Shown: one piece after another, positions 11,943 through 23,892 of the stretch
How the letters are laid out: every line of letters begins with the position of its first letter
Position numbering within the stretch: position 1 is the first letter of the stretch
DNA from: Chaetoderma sp. LZ-2023a
Taxonomy: Eukaryota; Mollusca; Caudofoveata; Chaetodermatida; Chaetodermatidae
Assembly: GCA_034401795.1 (NCBI GenBank)
Contig: CM067359.1
Location: 147,566,233 to 147,630,232, forward strand
DNA: 64,000 bases
Reading direction: 5' to 3'
Notes under the pieces: model-generated
Database searches by the model: none
The model's input: only the letters and a program-made list of their open reading frames with translations
What the model was told of the DNA's origin: nothing
Program-made: the position numbers and the translations under genes

Positions 11943-14900
11943 CTGAGAACTATGGAGGCATGTCAATCTGTATTAAGTATAATCTGCGTAGCGGAATTAA
12001 ACAGTTGCCATTTACATCTACCGAAATTACTTGGTTAAAGTTATGTAAACACTTCCTCCATAAAGATGAAGATGTCTACATTGCGGTGGTGTACGTCAGT
12101 CCGGCGCCCCCCTCTGCCAGTTCTTTGATACCTTAGAGAATGACTTGGCTAGATATTCAAAATTAGGCAGCTGTTTGGTTTGCGGCGATTTTAATGCCAG
12201 CACAGAGCTAGAAGCTGACTACTATTTTGATGCTGGCGCCCCTCTAGCATGTGAGCTATTGACAGACTTGAATAACCCAAGAGATGTTCCTGCTCTCAGA
12301 AACAATCTTGACCTCGCCCCGGTAGATAGTCACGGAAAGAAACTCCTTCAGCTTTGCAGATCCGCTGGCCTCCGGATCCTTAATGGAAGGACTGTGGGCG
12401 ACTACCTGGGTCAATGTACATGTTATGGTCACAGGGGCAAGCCCAGCGCAATTGACTACATGCTGACTTCCCCAGCATTCATGGGGCATATAAACTATTT
12501 TCATGTGCACCAACTTAACACATATTCTATTCACTGCATGTTATCCTGCATCATTTCAACTGGCATTTTTAAGCCTTGGATGAGGTTTCATCCACTACAT
12601 TTATTCCTGCGTTCAGGTGGTCACCTGGCGATGACATCAAATTTGCACATGCGCTAGAATACTCGACGACCAAATCTAATATCCAAAACTTGCTAGTATT
12701 GATCTGGCCCATGATACTACCAGTGACTTGGCCGTCAACTCTCTTACGGAATTATATATTACCACTGTGAAACTCGCCGGGGTTAAACGTAAGTCGTTGG
12801 GCAGGCTAACTGCTAAACCAAACACGAATAAGACCAATAAATGGTTCGGACCAAACTGTATTGAGCTGAAGAAGAAGCTCAAATTGATTCGCAGCAAACT
12901 CCGCGTTAACCCATTCTGTCCACAGCTTCTTCAAGAACTCCGATCAACTCGTTCTAGATACAAGAAGCTTATAAAGAGTAAGAAAATTCGATTTCAGCAA
13001 GGTATTTTGAATCAGCTTGAAACATTGCATGATCGTAACCCTCAATCTTTCTGGAAATTGTTTAATAATCGGAAACTGTTGTTCAAAATCCTGTCTCAAT
13101 GACAGAATGGACCTCACATTTCACCCAACTTACCAACAACAACATGTTAATAAATAGTGAATTCGACAGGTTTATGGATGACTACCTTGCATCCAATAAG
13201 AACACAATTTTTAATGAACTAAACAAATCAATTACTGTAAATGAAGTCATTGCGTCAATCTCAAAGCTGAAAAATGGCAAGTCCTCAGGCCCTGACTTCA
13301 TTTTGAATGAAATGCTAACGGTCGGACAGCACCAAGTGACTCCTATTATATGTAGGATTTTTAAACAATATTCTTATTAATGGTGCTTTCCCTGACGCCT
13401 GGCGTTGCAACTTTTTAACGCCATTACACAAAAAGGGAGATAAGCACGTTGCTGGTAACTATCGAGGTATTGCAGTCGGCAGCAATTTATACAAACTGTT
13501 CTGCAGCATTTTATATAGTAGACTCTACCATTTTTCTACTGAGCATAAATTGCTACCAGATTCACAAATTGGATTTAAAGAGAACAGCTGTGCCGCTGAT
13601 CATATTTATGCTTTATAGATCTTGATTGAATGGTATGCCAAATCATCTAAACAATATTTATTTTGCTGTTTCGTGGATTTTAAATCTGCAATTGACTCTG
13701 TCTCCAGGAACGCTCTTTTATATAAATTACTATTATCCGGAACAGGTGGTAACTTTTTAAATACACTACAGAGCATGTTTTCCGGAGTTTCATATTGCAT
13801 AAGACTTCAAAATTACCACAGTAATCCTTTCCCGTCTAGTGTTGGGCTTAAACAGGGTTGTGTATTAAGCCCACTTTTATTTAACATGTATATTCGTGAC
13901 CTGCCCAACATTTTTACTCAGCAGTGTGACCCAGTCGTGCTAGATAACATAACTACCAATTGCCTCATGTACGCTGATGACCTGGTATTACTGTCTAAAT
14001 CACATACCGGGCTCCAAACTGCACTCAATAATCTAAGTGCATATTGTGATAAATGGGGACTGGTGGTTAATTTTGCAAAAACTAAGGTACTCATATTCAA
14101 TAAAGGTGGTAAACTATTAAATAATTATCTGTTTACATACAACGGTAACATTATTGAAATAGTCCAGCCTTATTGCTACCTGGGTATATCATTTGTTGCT
14201 TCTGGTAACTTTAAAACAGCTTGCGAACGCCTTTGCGAGCAAGCAACTAAAGCCATTTTCAAACTAAGGCAATTTAACGTTAGGACCAACATATTTACGG
14301 GACTTGTTCTCTTCAAGCGATTGATTTCCCCTATTTTAATGTACGGATGTGAAGTTTGGGGCCCATATTTTCTTAAAGGTCTTATGACTCATGGCTTTAA
14401 AACAATCTGCGACAATTTACCAGCAGAAAGGGTTGCTATGAAATTTTGTAAATACATACTTGGTGTTCGTAGAAATGCAACCAATGATGCAGTCCGCGGC
14501 GAATTGGGTCATCATACGCTTCTTATATCCTGTTTGGCGCTTGCAATGAAATATTGGCACAGGCTGCGTGCACTACATGATACTTCCATAGTCCGCAAAG
14601 CTTATTGTGAATCCTATTCTAATATATCGAGTAATTGCAATTGGCCTTTCTTCATCAGCGAACGGTGTACCTATTTTGGTTTCGACTATACGTGGGATAA
14701 AACAGTTGTTGGTCATACGGAATTTGATGTTAAGAAATTAAAACTTTTAATGCAGTCCAAATATGTAGACTTTTGGAAAGATAACCTTCTAAACATTAAA
14801 TGCTAAATTACGCACTTATGGATTGTTTAAGTTTAACTTTGCGATGGAAAACTATCTGATTAATTCTCGAAATCTCTTAAGACGTAAGGATTTCACGAAA

Positions 14901-15430
14901 CTTAGAGTTAGTGCACACAGCCTGGCGATTGAACTCGGAAGACACCAAAAGGTACCACTTGAACGCAGGATATGCAAGATGTGCGTATCCGAGTGTATTG
15001 AAGACGAGAAGCACTTTATCTTGCATTGTTCTGCTTATGATTATGAAAGACAGAACCTTTGCATTGCACTCGGCTCCTTTTGCGACTTCCCATCATTAAT
15101 TGATGATGAGAAGTTCGTGTTCCTCATGTCCTGCAATAACGGCGATACATAATTCTCTGAACTGGTTTTACCCTTTGTCCATGCATGTGTGCTAAAACAA
15201 CATTCTACAACTATTGATCCCATGCATTCGGATAGGCCTGTGACCATAACTTAATACATTGTATCTCTCCACCTATCCTGCTGTTTTGTAGATATGCTGA
15301 CTGTTATATTGTGTATATATTGTTATTGCGTGTTTATTTTATGTTTGTTATTGTGTATATTGTAAGTGCTGTATGCAGACACCATACTGTATGGTTTTTA
15401 CGCAATAAATTGAATTGAATTGAATTGGAT
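11943..15430 (+). mobile_element. LINE retrotransposon, nearly full-length ORF2 with several breaks
   Basis: An apurinic-type endonuclease comes first: an IYVAVVYVSPAP-like strand near 12080, VCGDFNA at 12178-12198 and SAIDYML near 12450. Next is a basic linker, then an RT with KSSGPDFILNEML (13279), NYRGIAV (13460), FVDFKSAIDSV (13670), GLKQGCVLSPLLFNMYIRDL (13848) and the catalytic MYADDLVLL (13968). A C-terminal zinc-ribbon-like CKMCVSECIEDEKHFILHC lies near 14970-15030. The reading frame is broken near 12130, 12655, 13100 and 13378, by a TAG at 13616, and near 14806. The 3' UTR ends in an (attga)n tail at about 15404-15425. The clade is not assigned with confidence; jockey/CR1-like is possible. 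Confidence 0.9.
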
Positions 15431-15494
15431 TGTCTGCACAAGCCATGATTTCTCAAACAAAACCAACCCGCTGGCACATGCAAATAGTAATTTG

Positions 15495-15610
15495 TCCGCC
15501 AGCTCTGGAAGCGTAGGCAGCTTTTCCATACCACGCGATTTGCCGCGCGCGGCTAACCGCCTAGCGACTAGCCGCGCGGCTAGAAGGTTTCCATTGCAGG
15601 CGTTTATTAA
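15495..15610 (+). repeat. GC-rich repeat with an inverted partner at 18585-18655
   Basis: ggcagcttttccataccacg followed by a G/C-rich segment with repeated gccgcgcg / cgcggcta palindromes. The same opening, reverse-complemented, is at 18625-18645. No coding potential. Probably an end of a non-autonomous transposon. Confidence 0.6.
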
Positions 15611-16480
15611 GCTACTGCTGCGCGCGAATCGTTCTATTAGTGACGTAATTTCCTGCTCTCTGGTATCACCAGGTCTTTAATAGATAATTCTAGTGTTTTC
15701 TATATAAATTTCTTTCCGGTTGTGGTAGACACAGTCATTCTTATGGGTTTTCTACTTAGATTGTATAGATTGATGATTTAGTAAAATGTTATATGGCAAG
15801 CTTAATTGAGGTTCATTTGCTGTACATTCGAATACGTATATCTCCTTTTGCACAGTAGATTACAATGTTAATTAAGCTTTTTCTTGTTAGAAATACCTGC
15901 TTTTGCATTAGAATAATTATATTAAATTTCAATGCTTTACATATCATGGAGTTGTACCCTTCATTTTAAAAGTTAAGTAAATTTACTGCCTCAGAAAAGC
16001 GATAAACATGCAAGTATGCATGTGGGCAGGCAGGCAGGCAGACAGGCAACCACGTGTAGATTCATCTATAGATGTACGGATGAATGGTTTGTTGGTTGGG
16101 AGGGAGGATGTATGCATTGGAGGATAGATTGATGGATGGGTTGGTGCGGACCTGGGTGGATGATGGACGATTGGACGGACGGACTTACAGCCGAATAGGT
16201 CAAAAGTGAATGGGCACGTTACAAACGTTTTCTCTGATTTGATTTACTGGTCTCTTGATGCTCGTTTATCAATCAGATGAGCAGAAGTCGACGAATTTGA
16301 TCATATTTTGAAGGTGATCTGCCTGTAAGTCAAACGGTCACCATGGCCTACTGATATGACAAACTGGTAGCCGATGTACCTACCCTGCTTAAGATAATAA
16401 TCTATTACAGACATTTCTCAAAATTAACACCGATTATAAATTATTTGATAAACGGATATACATGTATGTGTATCTATTAC
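15611..16480. other. Unassigned stretch with tetranucleotide tracts
   Basis: A ggca-rich tract at about 16023-16050 and a gga/tgga-rich tract at about 16090-16190. No open frame resembles a known protein. Confidence 0.5.
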
Positions 16481-16645
16481 CTGGCACATCGTCTGTCTTG
16501 AGGTTCTGGGCAATTTTGGTCCAGACATTCTTGTCTCTGTAGCTGTCCAGAGACTGGCCATAGATGCCAGGATTTGTCCGCACCTCTTCGTTCAATATCT
16601 CCATCTGTTTGGTCGTTAATTTGGCATCAGACAATTTTTGCTCAC
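16481..16645 (-). CDS. MADF / Myb-SANT-like domain exon (orphan)
   Basis: The minus strand has a 165-nt open segment with a CAG acceptor at its upstream border and a CCAG|gtaata donor at its downstream border, phase 1 at both ends, 55 codons. It encodes KLTTKQMEILNEEV, then NPGIYGQSLDSYRDKN and VWTKIAQNL. The pattern fits MADF (Adf-1/SANT-like) DNA-binding domains: a leading helix ending in EV, a P-x-(I/L)-Y turn, a YRDKN region, then W..IA..L. Such proteins are usually transcription regulators. No neighbouring exons were found. Its upstream border coincides with the end of a repeat that ends caggtgagc, so the exon start is uncertain. It could also be a fragment of a transposon-encoded DNA-binding protein. 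Confidence 0.5.
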
Positions 16646-16800
16646 CTGCCCCGATGCGCCAAGTGAGCTTATTCCGTGGCGACCATCCGTCGTCCGTCCA
16701 TCCATCGTCCGTCCGTCGTCCGTCCATCAACTTTGCTATAAAACACTACTCCTCATTAACCACTTGGCCGATTTAAACCAAATTTGACTTTGGTGATCCT
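16646..16800 (-). mobile_element. End of the mollusc-type GCTCACCTGG repeat with CGTC-rich tract
   Basis: On the minus strand, sequence rich in gacggacg runs into aataagctcacttgg and caggtgagcaaaaat. This matches the right end of the element at 37476-39142 (cataagctcacttgg ... ccaggtgagctaaaaa). Only the terminal ~150 bp is present. Confidence 0.65.
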
Positions 16801-17088
16801 ACAGTGGTAGATTCTGGAGCTTCTATTTAAAATTTTGATTGGTCAGTTTTTCCGGTGGCCATCTGTTTTAATGAAAAGGATCATGTATATTTTAATGCAA
16901 ATGTTTCAAATACTAATGGTCCAGATGAGCGTCACATTTGATTTAAACATATTTTATTGTAACAATTGCACAATGGGATCGGGCACAAGTTCTTACAACT
17001 TAGATCTGCCCTCTCCCTACAGAATTATTATAAGCAGCCAATGATTGAGAACACTAACACGAGTTGAGAGAAACAAAAAATTAAGAGG

Positions 17089-17146
17089 TGAGAGAGAGAG
17101 AGAGAGAGAGAGGGAGGGAGGGAGGGAGGGAGGGAGGGAGGGAGCG

Positions 17147-17192
<46 letters not shown>

Positions 17193-17197
17193 ATGTA
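17089..17197. repeat. (AG)n / (GGGA)n microsatellite
   Basis: A purine-only strand of about 110 bases: (ag)n, then (ggga)n, then (ag)n again. Open frames here (RERERE or SLSLSL) are repeat artefacts. Confidence 0.95.
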
Positions 17198-17699
17198 GGG
17201 GAGAAAAACGATGTAAACAGATTAAAGAAGAATAGCAAAGAAAATAATAGCTCCTTCAAACACTGTCATTGTCGGATAGCAGTTAGCCATTAATATAATA
17301 GATTAAACAATACGAATAATTGAATTAACAGACCATATTCATGGTTATTCCATACCGTCGTCATTTACCCCCATTTACCCACCCCAACCCTTCCTCTCAA
17401 CTCCCACCATGCTTTCACCAGGTCTTCTATTCTCGTTTCTTACACGAAACAAAACGAAAGAGAAACGAGAAATGAGACCCAGTCACCTCCAACCCCGCCC
17501 ACCCCACACATTCAAAATGGCTCCACTCCTGTGTATTTAGGTAAATCTGAACTTTTAACCTCCTCATAACTTGGAACAAAAAATTTGAGGAGATTAACGG
17601 TTTAGCGATCCTTTATTGCATCCCCATCATCCCCTCTCCTGTCGTCATCGTCGTCGTCGTCATCGTCGTCTGCGGCATCGCATTATAGTGGATGGCCCG
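17198..17699. other. Unassigned stretch
   Basis: No gene seen. A (cgt)n-like tract occurs at 17641-17675. Confidence 0.5.
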
Positions 17700-18325
17700 A
17701 AAAGCAATAGGCGAGTGATACATTAATTGTGAGTACGGGAAGAACTATATACACAGTAACGACAGCGAAAGTAAAGCATTACAGTATATAGCATATCTAT
17801 GCAGTCATTTCTATCATAAACATTTAACAGTAACGACAGCGGAAGCAAAAATTTAAAGTATATAGTATATCTATACAGTCATTTGTATCCTAACCATGTA
17901 ACCATGACAATAAAAATACGGACTATTCCTACATCATATCAAACGTTGGGAACATATATGAGGTTAAAATCTGCCAGTAGCTTGAATATAATTTTGAACT
18001 TGTTTGAAGATGTATTCATTTTCCTGGACGGATAGAGATGTATTTCCTTTGCATAGCAAGTCACTCGTCAAAGGAATATACCGATGCAGTTGGTGTAATA
18101 AGTGCTGTCTTTGTATAGTGTAGTAAGGACATTTTAAAAGAAAGTGATTTGCATCTTCTACTCCAGTCTTACAAAAGCAATTAGGTGTGGGAAATAATCC
18201 TATTCTATATAAGTCACAATTTAAGTTGGAGCAGTTGTTACGTAGTCTGGTATGAAGGATAGACAGTTTTCGAATTCTGTAGTTATAGAAACTCGGAGGG
18301 ATATATTTTCTAAATTTTATTAGAT
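17700..18325 (-). mobile_element. LINE 3'-end fragment with zinc-ribbon coding sequence
   Basis: The minus strand from about 18320 to 17965 reads as the C-terminus of a LINE ORF2. A basic ILHTRLRNNCSNLN stretch is followed by CFCKTGVEDANHFLLKC and YYTIQRQHLL, then a stop. The downstream 3' UTR contains a tandem duplication of about 70 bp (ttactgt...gcatagatatgc in two versions, 17755-17890). The element is heavily 5'-truncated and ends near 18330, beside cttgggcctcttgttct, which is a fragment of the mollusc-type repeat. It is related to, but distinct from, the LINE at 11.9-15.4 kb. Confidence 0.8.
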
Positions 18326-18654
18326 TCTTTTATTAGCGTCACATGCCCTTGGGCCTCTTGTTCTAATCAATGCCACCAATACAGCAGGAGAAAGAATGCC
18401 GAATAGTGCCTACAGGTGGTTGTACGCGCATGCACATGCATGGGCAGAGCAATTTGGAAACCGTGGTTTCCCGAAAATGACGTCATCCTCTGGATTTCCC
18501 TAGCGCTGAACCGCGCGCGACCCGTGTAAAATCGAGCTGGCCGCCCGTATGGAAATAGCAAGATAGTAACAACTATCTCGATCTTAGGGGGTTGCCGCGC
18601 GTCTAGCCCCTGTGGCTAATCGCGTGGTATGGAAAAGCTGCCATTCGTAGGACG

Positions 18655-19022
18655 TATTCACGGCAGTATATTCCACAGTCTGTATTTCAATACTGTTCAG
18701 AGAAAGTGTGTCCATTTCCAGGAGAAAATACGAGAAAGCTTTTATATACTTTGAAAATAAGTTGCGTGAAAGTTGTTACTATCAATAACAGCACCAGCAT
18801 TCAGTCAAATTATTGTCAAAATAATTAGTGGATAATGTGATTACTACCTGCTACCGATTTGATACTAATTTGAATGAACATTGTTGCTGCAAGAGGTTTC
18901 AGTCTGTATGTTCTAAGATAATCATTATTATTTCACTCAACACTCGCTACGGATTTGCAGTGCAATTTCACTGTAAGTTGTTGCTGAATAAGGCACCAAC
19001 AACGTTATCAAATTGTTGCCCA
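18655..19022 (+). repeat. Left arm of a long inverted repeat (partner 23893-24245)
   Basis: The arm starts cgtattcacgg, continues tctgtatttcaatactgttc and cagagaaagtgt, then carries several sub-hairpins of the gttgctgc type. It ends gcaccaacaacgttatcaaa. The complement of 23893-24245 follows the same order with scattered mismatches, about 360 bp in all. The two TTA-flanked elements at 19183-23788 lie between the arms. Non-coding. Confidence 0.8.
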
Positions 19023-19182
19023 TAGAATCATATGACGTTCAATATTGCTATCTAAGTAGAGTGAGAATATACCCAAATTCGCTTTGCCTACGTGAAGGAA
19101 ATATTTAGTCAAGCTAGGGTATGTACGTTTCTGCTCGATCAATGCATTTCAATCAAATGCACAAACCCGGCAACGAAACTTA

Positions 19183-20546
19183 GGCCCGATTTATAAGTCA
19201 AACTTCTCATGTGCCGTGCCAGCTAAATTTACCTGAAAATGACAGAGTTCTAACTAGCGCGACAAAAATTCGACATATAAATCAAATTTTCTGGCACGGC
19301 GCGACTCACAGTCGTGCTTTTGAGCTTTCTAGCTGAGCTAGCGCTAGTTCGACTGAAGCACGACTTTGTATATGTCGCGCAGAACAGCTTATCGGTGGTC
19401 AAGTCTTGACATCTGATTGGGCAATGGTCCGAAAATAAAATTCGTTCGTTCATTCACTCATTCTTTCAATCATTCATTCATGCATGCACACACGTGCATG
19501 CGCAAGCACACACGCGCGCGCACATATACACACGCACACTCGAACGCTCACACTTTATTCGATTTCAATTTATTATTCGGACAGGGATGATGCATAGAAC
19601 GGGCATATAACGTTTGTCATTTTCTGTACCGGTACAAAAGCGTACTCTAAATTTATCAAGGCCTTGGGTGGTGGAGGGGCAAAGGTGGAGTGGGTGGGCG
19701 AGGTTAAAGGGGACTATTTCCGATTCTAATCATTTTTCCAGAGGATCAAGCAGAGGAAAGTGTCCTCAATTTTAAGGGAATAAGTGTCTTTAGAAAGAAT
19801 TTGAAAATCAGACGTCCTGAGGGGTTATTTGTTGCAGTTAGAGTGATAATTCTTTTTTAGGAAATAATCTGTAGAAATAAATGTTTCCACAAAATATTTC
19901 CCATACAATTTCTCAGCTGAAGACATCTGCCACCCCCCCCCCCCCTCCCCTCATATGTACGTGACTGTTCCTTAACGCTTTAACAAGACTAGAGATTATC
20001 CCTGATGGAGTAATCTGTTAAATATTTTGAAACTAATTTGACTGACAGCTATTGCTGTTTAAAGCGGCAACAAGTTCCAGTCGAATTATTTACAAAATAT
20101 GTAACAGCTTTCCTGTTGTTAGTTGTCATTTCCATCGGAGAAATAGTTTACGCCATTAATTAACGCCATTAAAGATGTATAAGTATCACACCAGAATGCG
20201 TGAAGACAAAATTGTTTAAATTGTATGCTTTTAGAGCCTTAATTTGTGTACCTCGATGTAATGTTCAAGCGAAATAAATCTTAAAATTAAACAAATTCCA
20301 AATAGATGCATATATTTACTGCGTGCCAACTCTTGGGCCACCACTCAGTAAACTATCGCCATCGCGCTCGCTCTCGCTCTCGCGCTCGCAATCACGCTAC
20401 TGCGTTTTTCTAACAATAGATTGGCGGAGTGCGACATAATTTTACATCTAAATCAAAATTATCATTAGCCGTGCCAACACTGCTCTACAGTCGAGCCAGT
20501 TGTCCTTAGCGCGGCGCGACGGAAAGTTCGACTTATAGAACGGGCC
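19183..20546. mobile_element. Harbinger-like non-autonomous element 1, TTA-flanked
   Basis: The left end is ggcccgatttataagtcaaa and the right end, reverse-complemented, is ggcccgttctataagtcgaa. TTA flanks both sides (19180-19182 and 20547-20549). Length 1,364 bp. Inside are GC-rich cgcgac / gtcgcg palindromes, a poly-C run near 19935, a solo hairpin core at 20016-20109 and a fragment of the third palindromic family at 20140-20290, i.e. nested insertions. No transposase seen. A TIR starting GG and a TTA duplication fit the PIF/Harbinger superfamily. Confidence 0.8.
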
Positions 20547-20678
20547 TTAGGGCCGAAACCCACCAAACGCGGCGCGGCGCGACGAAGCGGCAACGCAACG
20601 CGTTTCACCGCGTTCCAGCGTGTCTGTTTCCACCAAGCAGGCTTTTTGCAGGCGGAGATATTTAACGATGAGTGTTAT

Positions 20679-20681
<3 letters not shown>

Positions 20682-20767
<86 letters not shown>
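20682..20767. repeat. (AAT)n microsatellite
   Basis: About 28 uninterrupted copies of aat. Confidence 0.97.
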
Positions 20768-21025
20768 TAGAAGGCGCTTCTCTTGATTTAGTATTTAAAG
20801 TTACAAAACTACTAAGTTAAAAAGTTATGAAAATATCATAAAATGACAACTGAATAAGTTTTTCTACTATTGGTTCTCCATCATCATAGGCATCGGCGAT
20901 GACATGGATTTTGGATACATCGCATCGTCCTGAGACGGAAAGCGCTTGTCGAATTTCATCGTTTAATATTAGAGCTCTGCTTAGATGATGCTCAATTTCA
21001 TCAATATTTCCAAATGCTTAAAACA

Positions 21026-21139
21026 ATGTTTGAACAGTTTTTAAGTGTGGTGAATCGACAGATTGTAAGGATGCATACACCATATATAGAACCAATAGAT
21101 GTGGAAGAGCGGCTGGTAATAGGCCTATGCTTGATTTAA
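21026..21139 (+). pseudogene. Harbinger transposase N-terminal fragment
   Basis: A 37-codon frame, MFEQFLSVV..QIVRMHTPY then EPIDVEERLVI, ends at TAA. The order 'hydrophobic segment with F..LL..V, then dT.yR..I, then eRL.vtL' is how I know Harbinger nuclease-type transposases to begin, upstream of their DDE core. The catalytic part is absent: the frame runs into trinucleotide repeats. It lies inside a TTA-flanked element with matching termini, which supports the call. Short length keeps confidence moderate. Confidence 0.45.
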
Positions 21140-21174
21140 CTCATACAGATAGACGCTAATGATGATACCGATGA

Positions 21175-21236
21175 TGATGATGGTGGTAGTGGTGGTGGGG
21201 GCGGTGGCGGCTGCTGCAGCGGCGGCGACTATGCTG

Positions 21237-21278
<42 letters not shown>

Positions 21279-21355
21279 ATGATGACGATGGTGATGATGA
21301 TGACGATGACGCCGATGACAACGATGCCGACGATGCTGATAATGATGATGATGTC
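21175..21355. repeat. GAT/GGT/GCT trinucleotide tract
   Basis: Mixed (gat)n, (ggt)n and (gct)n. It yields long low-complexity frames on both strands, which are not called as genes. Confidence 0.9.
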
Positions 21356-21359
21356 AGTA

Positions 21360-21775
21360 TTTAGCTTGTATCCGGTCTGGCAATATAGGAATCCATTTCT
21401 AGCTATGCCCCCTGCCACTACACCCCCATATAAAGCTCTAAGCTCCGTCGACGCTCCACGTGTTGGGGTCGACTTATATGTTTTGAACTCTGACTTTCCA
21501 AAATCACATTTTCAAGGTAACTATTTAGGCAAACTATTGGATATTTTGACACCAATTATTTGACTGGGTGCTATTGCTATGGCAACATGAGCGCCGAGAC
21601 AAATTAGTTCAACATATTCAATATAATACTTATTAAATACTAAATCTACCAACGACATACAATAGAGTGATCCATTTCTAGCTATGCCCCGCCCATTTCT
21701 AGCTAAGCTATACCCACGCTCTGTCTGTGTTGAGATCGATCGAGACCCGAATTCCGTGAATCTCAATACCCCAAT
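21360..21775 (-). mobile_element. CRE-hairpin repeat variant with duplicated GC-box part
   Basis: Minus orientation. It begins atttctagctatgcccc, then a diverged hairpin (about 21531-21612) ending near aactaatttgt, then a second GC-box block (gctatgccccgcccatttct) at 21675-21715 and gagatcgatcgag. Inside Harbinger-like element 2. Confidence 0.65.
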
Positions 21776-22239
21776 AAAAATGTCGGGAACAAGAGAATAG
21801 ACGAATTGTTCTGGTAAAACCAGGGAATTATAAGCAGTATATATGAAATGACGAGCAGACGTTCATGGACACGTCTAGCTATTGTTGAAAGAGGCATGTG
21901 GACCAATGGAGGGATCTGATCTCTCACTCACATATGGCGTCATGATCAACAAGAGTCAGCTTCCTAACTAAAGATAGGATTTCGCACGCACGCACCCAGG
22001 GCTCGGTGTAGTATTGAGGAAAGTCTGTTAGATATGTTCCCATCCGCACCTCTTCTCTTCATCTGCATTTCTCGTAGTAAATATGAACCATCAATAATTG
22101 TCTATGAATTTATTCAATTTTTTACTCATTTCTCATGAAAATAATATAGTTGATCTCATTGGTCATGCAAAATGTGGTCAAGAAAAGATAAATATTTGCT
22201 CAGTGATTGACCGTTTGTGGGGAGGGTGTGGGGCTGTTT

Positions 22240-22315
22240 CTGAAAATCTACCGCTGGAATGACGGGCTCGCTTATCGAAGCAGTCATTCCAGTGGTGGGG
22301 TTCGAGGATTGTGTT
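22240..22315. mobile_element. P repeat, core fragment
   Basis: ctggaatgacgggctcgctt atcga... agtcattccagtggt. Only the centre of the palindrome is kept. Confidence 0.65.
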
Positions 22316-22499
22316 CTCTTGACAACAGAATTCAGATCTTTGATTTACGCTTTCAGGTTGTATCAAATTCGACAAATCTGTAGAATCATCAGATTCGACT
22401 TCAGATTTTATACTTACAAGGCAAGTTTTTTTTTTTTTATAGAATTCGACAATTCAGATCAGATTAATCGGATCGTAAGAACTGGCTATAAGATCATTT

Positions 22500-22640
22500 A
22501 CATTGCGTATTTTGATTGTGACGTCAGCATACACGTGACGTAATTGATTATGACGGCACATACAATTTTCATTGATGTAATCTAACATCAAACGTATTAC
22601 GTCATAATAGACAAGTGACGTCACCTAATGATGCTGCTAA
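22500..22640 (-). mobile_element. CRE-hairpin repeat, CRE-array fragment
   Basis: Contains cgtgacgtaattgattatga and tacgtcataatagac...tgacgtcacc, the CRE array of the family without hairpin or GC boxes. Confidence 0.5.
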
Positions 22641-23126
22641 AAATGGCGTCTTTAGTACTCATCCCATAGATCATCCACACACACACACACCAACACGCGC
22701 GCACACACGCACGTACACTATTGACATTTTTACTGAAATAAACAGAGATGAGAAATACTGATTTTTTGCACAAACAGCCGCAAAAAAACTGTATGTCATG
22801 TTATGTTCATTAGCAGTCTTATTTAAATATTGTGGTACATTAATTATATTACAGTATTTTCATAAGCATTATTTATTGTACTAGCTGTTTCCATTAAAAA
22901 CATGTGTATTATGTATTATTTCTATTATACTGCTCTTGACAGTGCTCAGGTAGTGGTTGGTCGGATGTAATTTGATTTTTGGAAACTCCATTTCCTTGAC
23001 TCTACACTATGCTATTATATATAATCTAAATAGAACTTTAGTGAACTCGGATCAATTTTACATTGATAAATGATGGGTGAATATTAAATAATTATTTTTT
23101 ACTATTTATAAGTAATTAAATCATCG

Positions 23127-23163
<37 letters not shown>

Positions 23164-23640
23164 GTAATCATCATCATCATCATCATCAGACGGTCTATCT
23201 GTATGAGTTACCTCAAGCATATTGACAGCCGCTGTTCCATATCTAATGGTTCTCTGTATTATGTATGCATCCTTGCTTTATCATCATCATTGTTAGTCCA
23301 TTGCCATTGTCATCGTCGTCGTTGTTGTTGTGTGGGAAACTATTTTAAGATAACTCTGTTAAATTTACAATTTGTTTAATAGTTTGTGGGGTTTTTTCGA
23401 TGTAAAAAGTTTTGAAATTTTATCTTAGTTTTGGCCGGTTATAATAGTATTTTTTAAGCGCTTAAGTTCCTTCGTTAAAAAATTCACACGTGATATAATA
23501 TTCATCACCTGACTATGTCATTCTATGTGCATAAAGTACATAAAGCGCAGACTGATAGTATATATGAGAAATGGTGTTCACCTCCACGGCATGTCATGCC
23601 AAGGCGGTAGAATCGTGCGAAGCTACAGACAAAAAGGAAG
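22641..23640. other. Unassigned interior of Harbinger-like element 2
   Basis: Contains a CA tract at 22678-22710, (att)n at 23127-23162 followed by (atc)n, and long A/T-rich sequence. No transposase motif is readable. Confidence 0.5.
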
Positions 23641-23892
23641 GCCTTGGCGGTTTTTCGCGCAGTAGTTTCGCTACGCTTCAACGCATTGTCGTTCCGCGTT
23701 CAGTGGAAACACTGGCATAAATTTGTACGTGTTTTTGTTCCACGGCGGCGCCCTAACGCGCCTCACCGCGTTTGGTGGGTTTCGGCCCTTACGCGCTGTT
23801 TGCTAATCATTCAGTCTTTGCGAGAAAGAATATGTAGGGCATAGGCCTATGCTCAATCTACCTATATAGTAAGATATTGACTGCATGTGTAC

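Larger units (their letters stand above)
20550..23788. mobile_element. Harbinger-like element 2, TTA-flanked, abutting element 1
   Basis: The left end is gggccgaaacccaccaaacg and the right end is its complement, with about 23 matching bases. It is flanked by TTA at 20547-20549 (shared with element 1) and 23789-23791. Length 3,239 bp. It contains a fragment that resembles a Harbinger transposase N-terminus (21026-21139), a long (aat)n tract, GAT/GCT trinucleotide tracts and nested repeat copies. It is now defective. Outside these three TTA sites the flanks read cggcaacgaaac and cgcgctgtttgc. Confidence 0.8.

Noticed and set aside
21125-21563. Met/Val/Ala/Leu-rich 134-codon frame and its antisense partner
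   Set aside because: Generated by GAT/GGT/GCT trinucleotide tracts.
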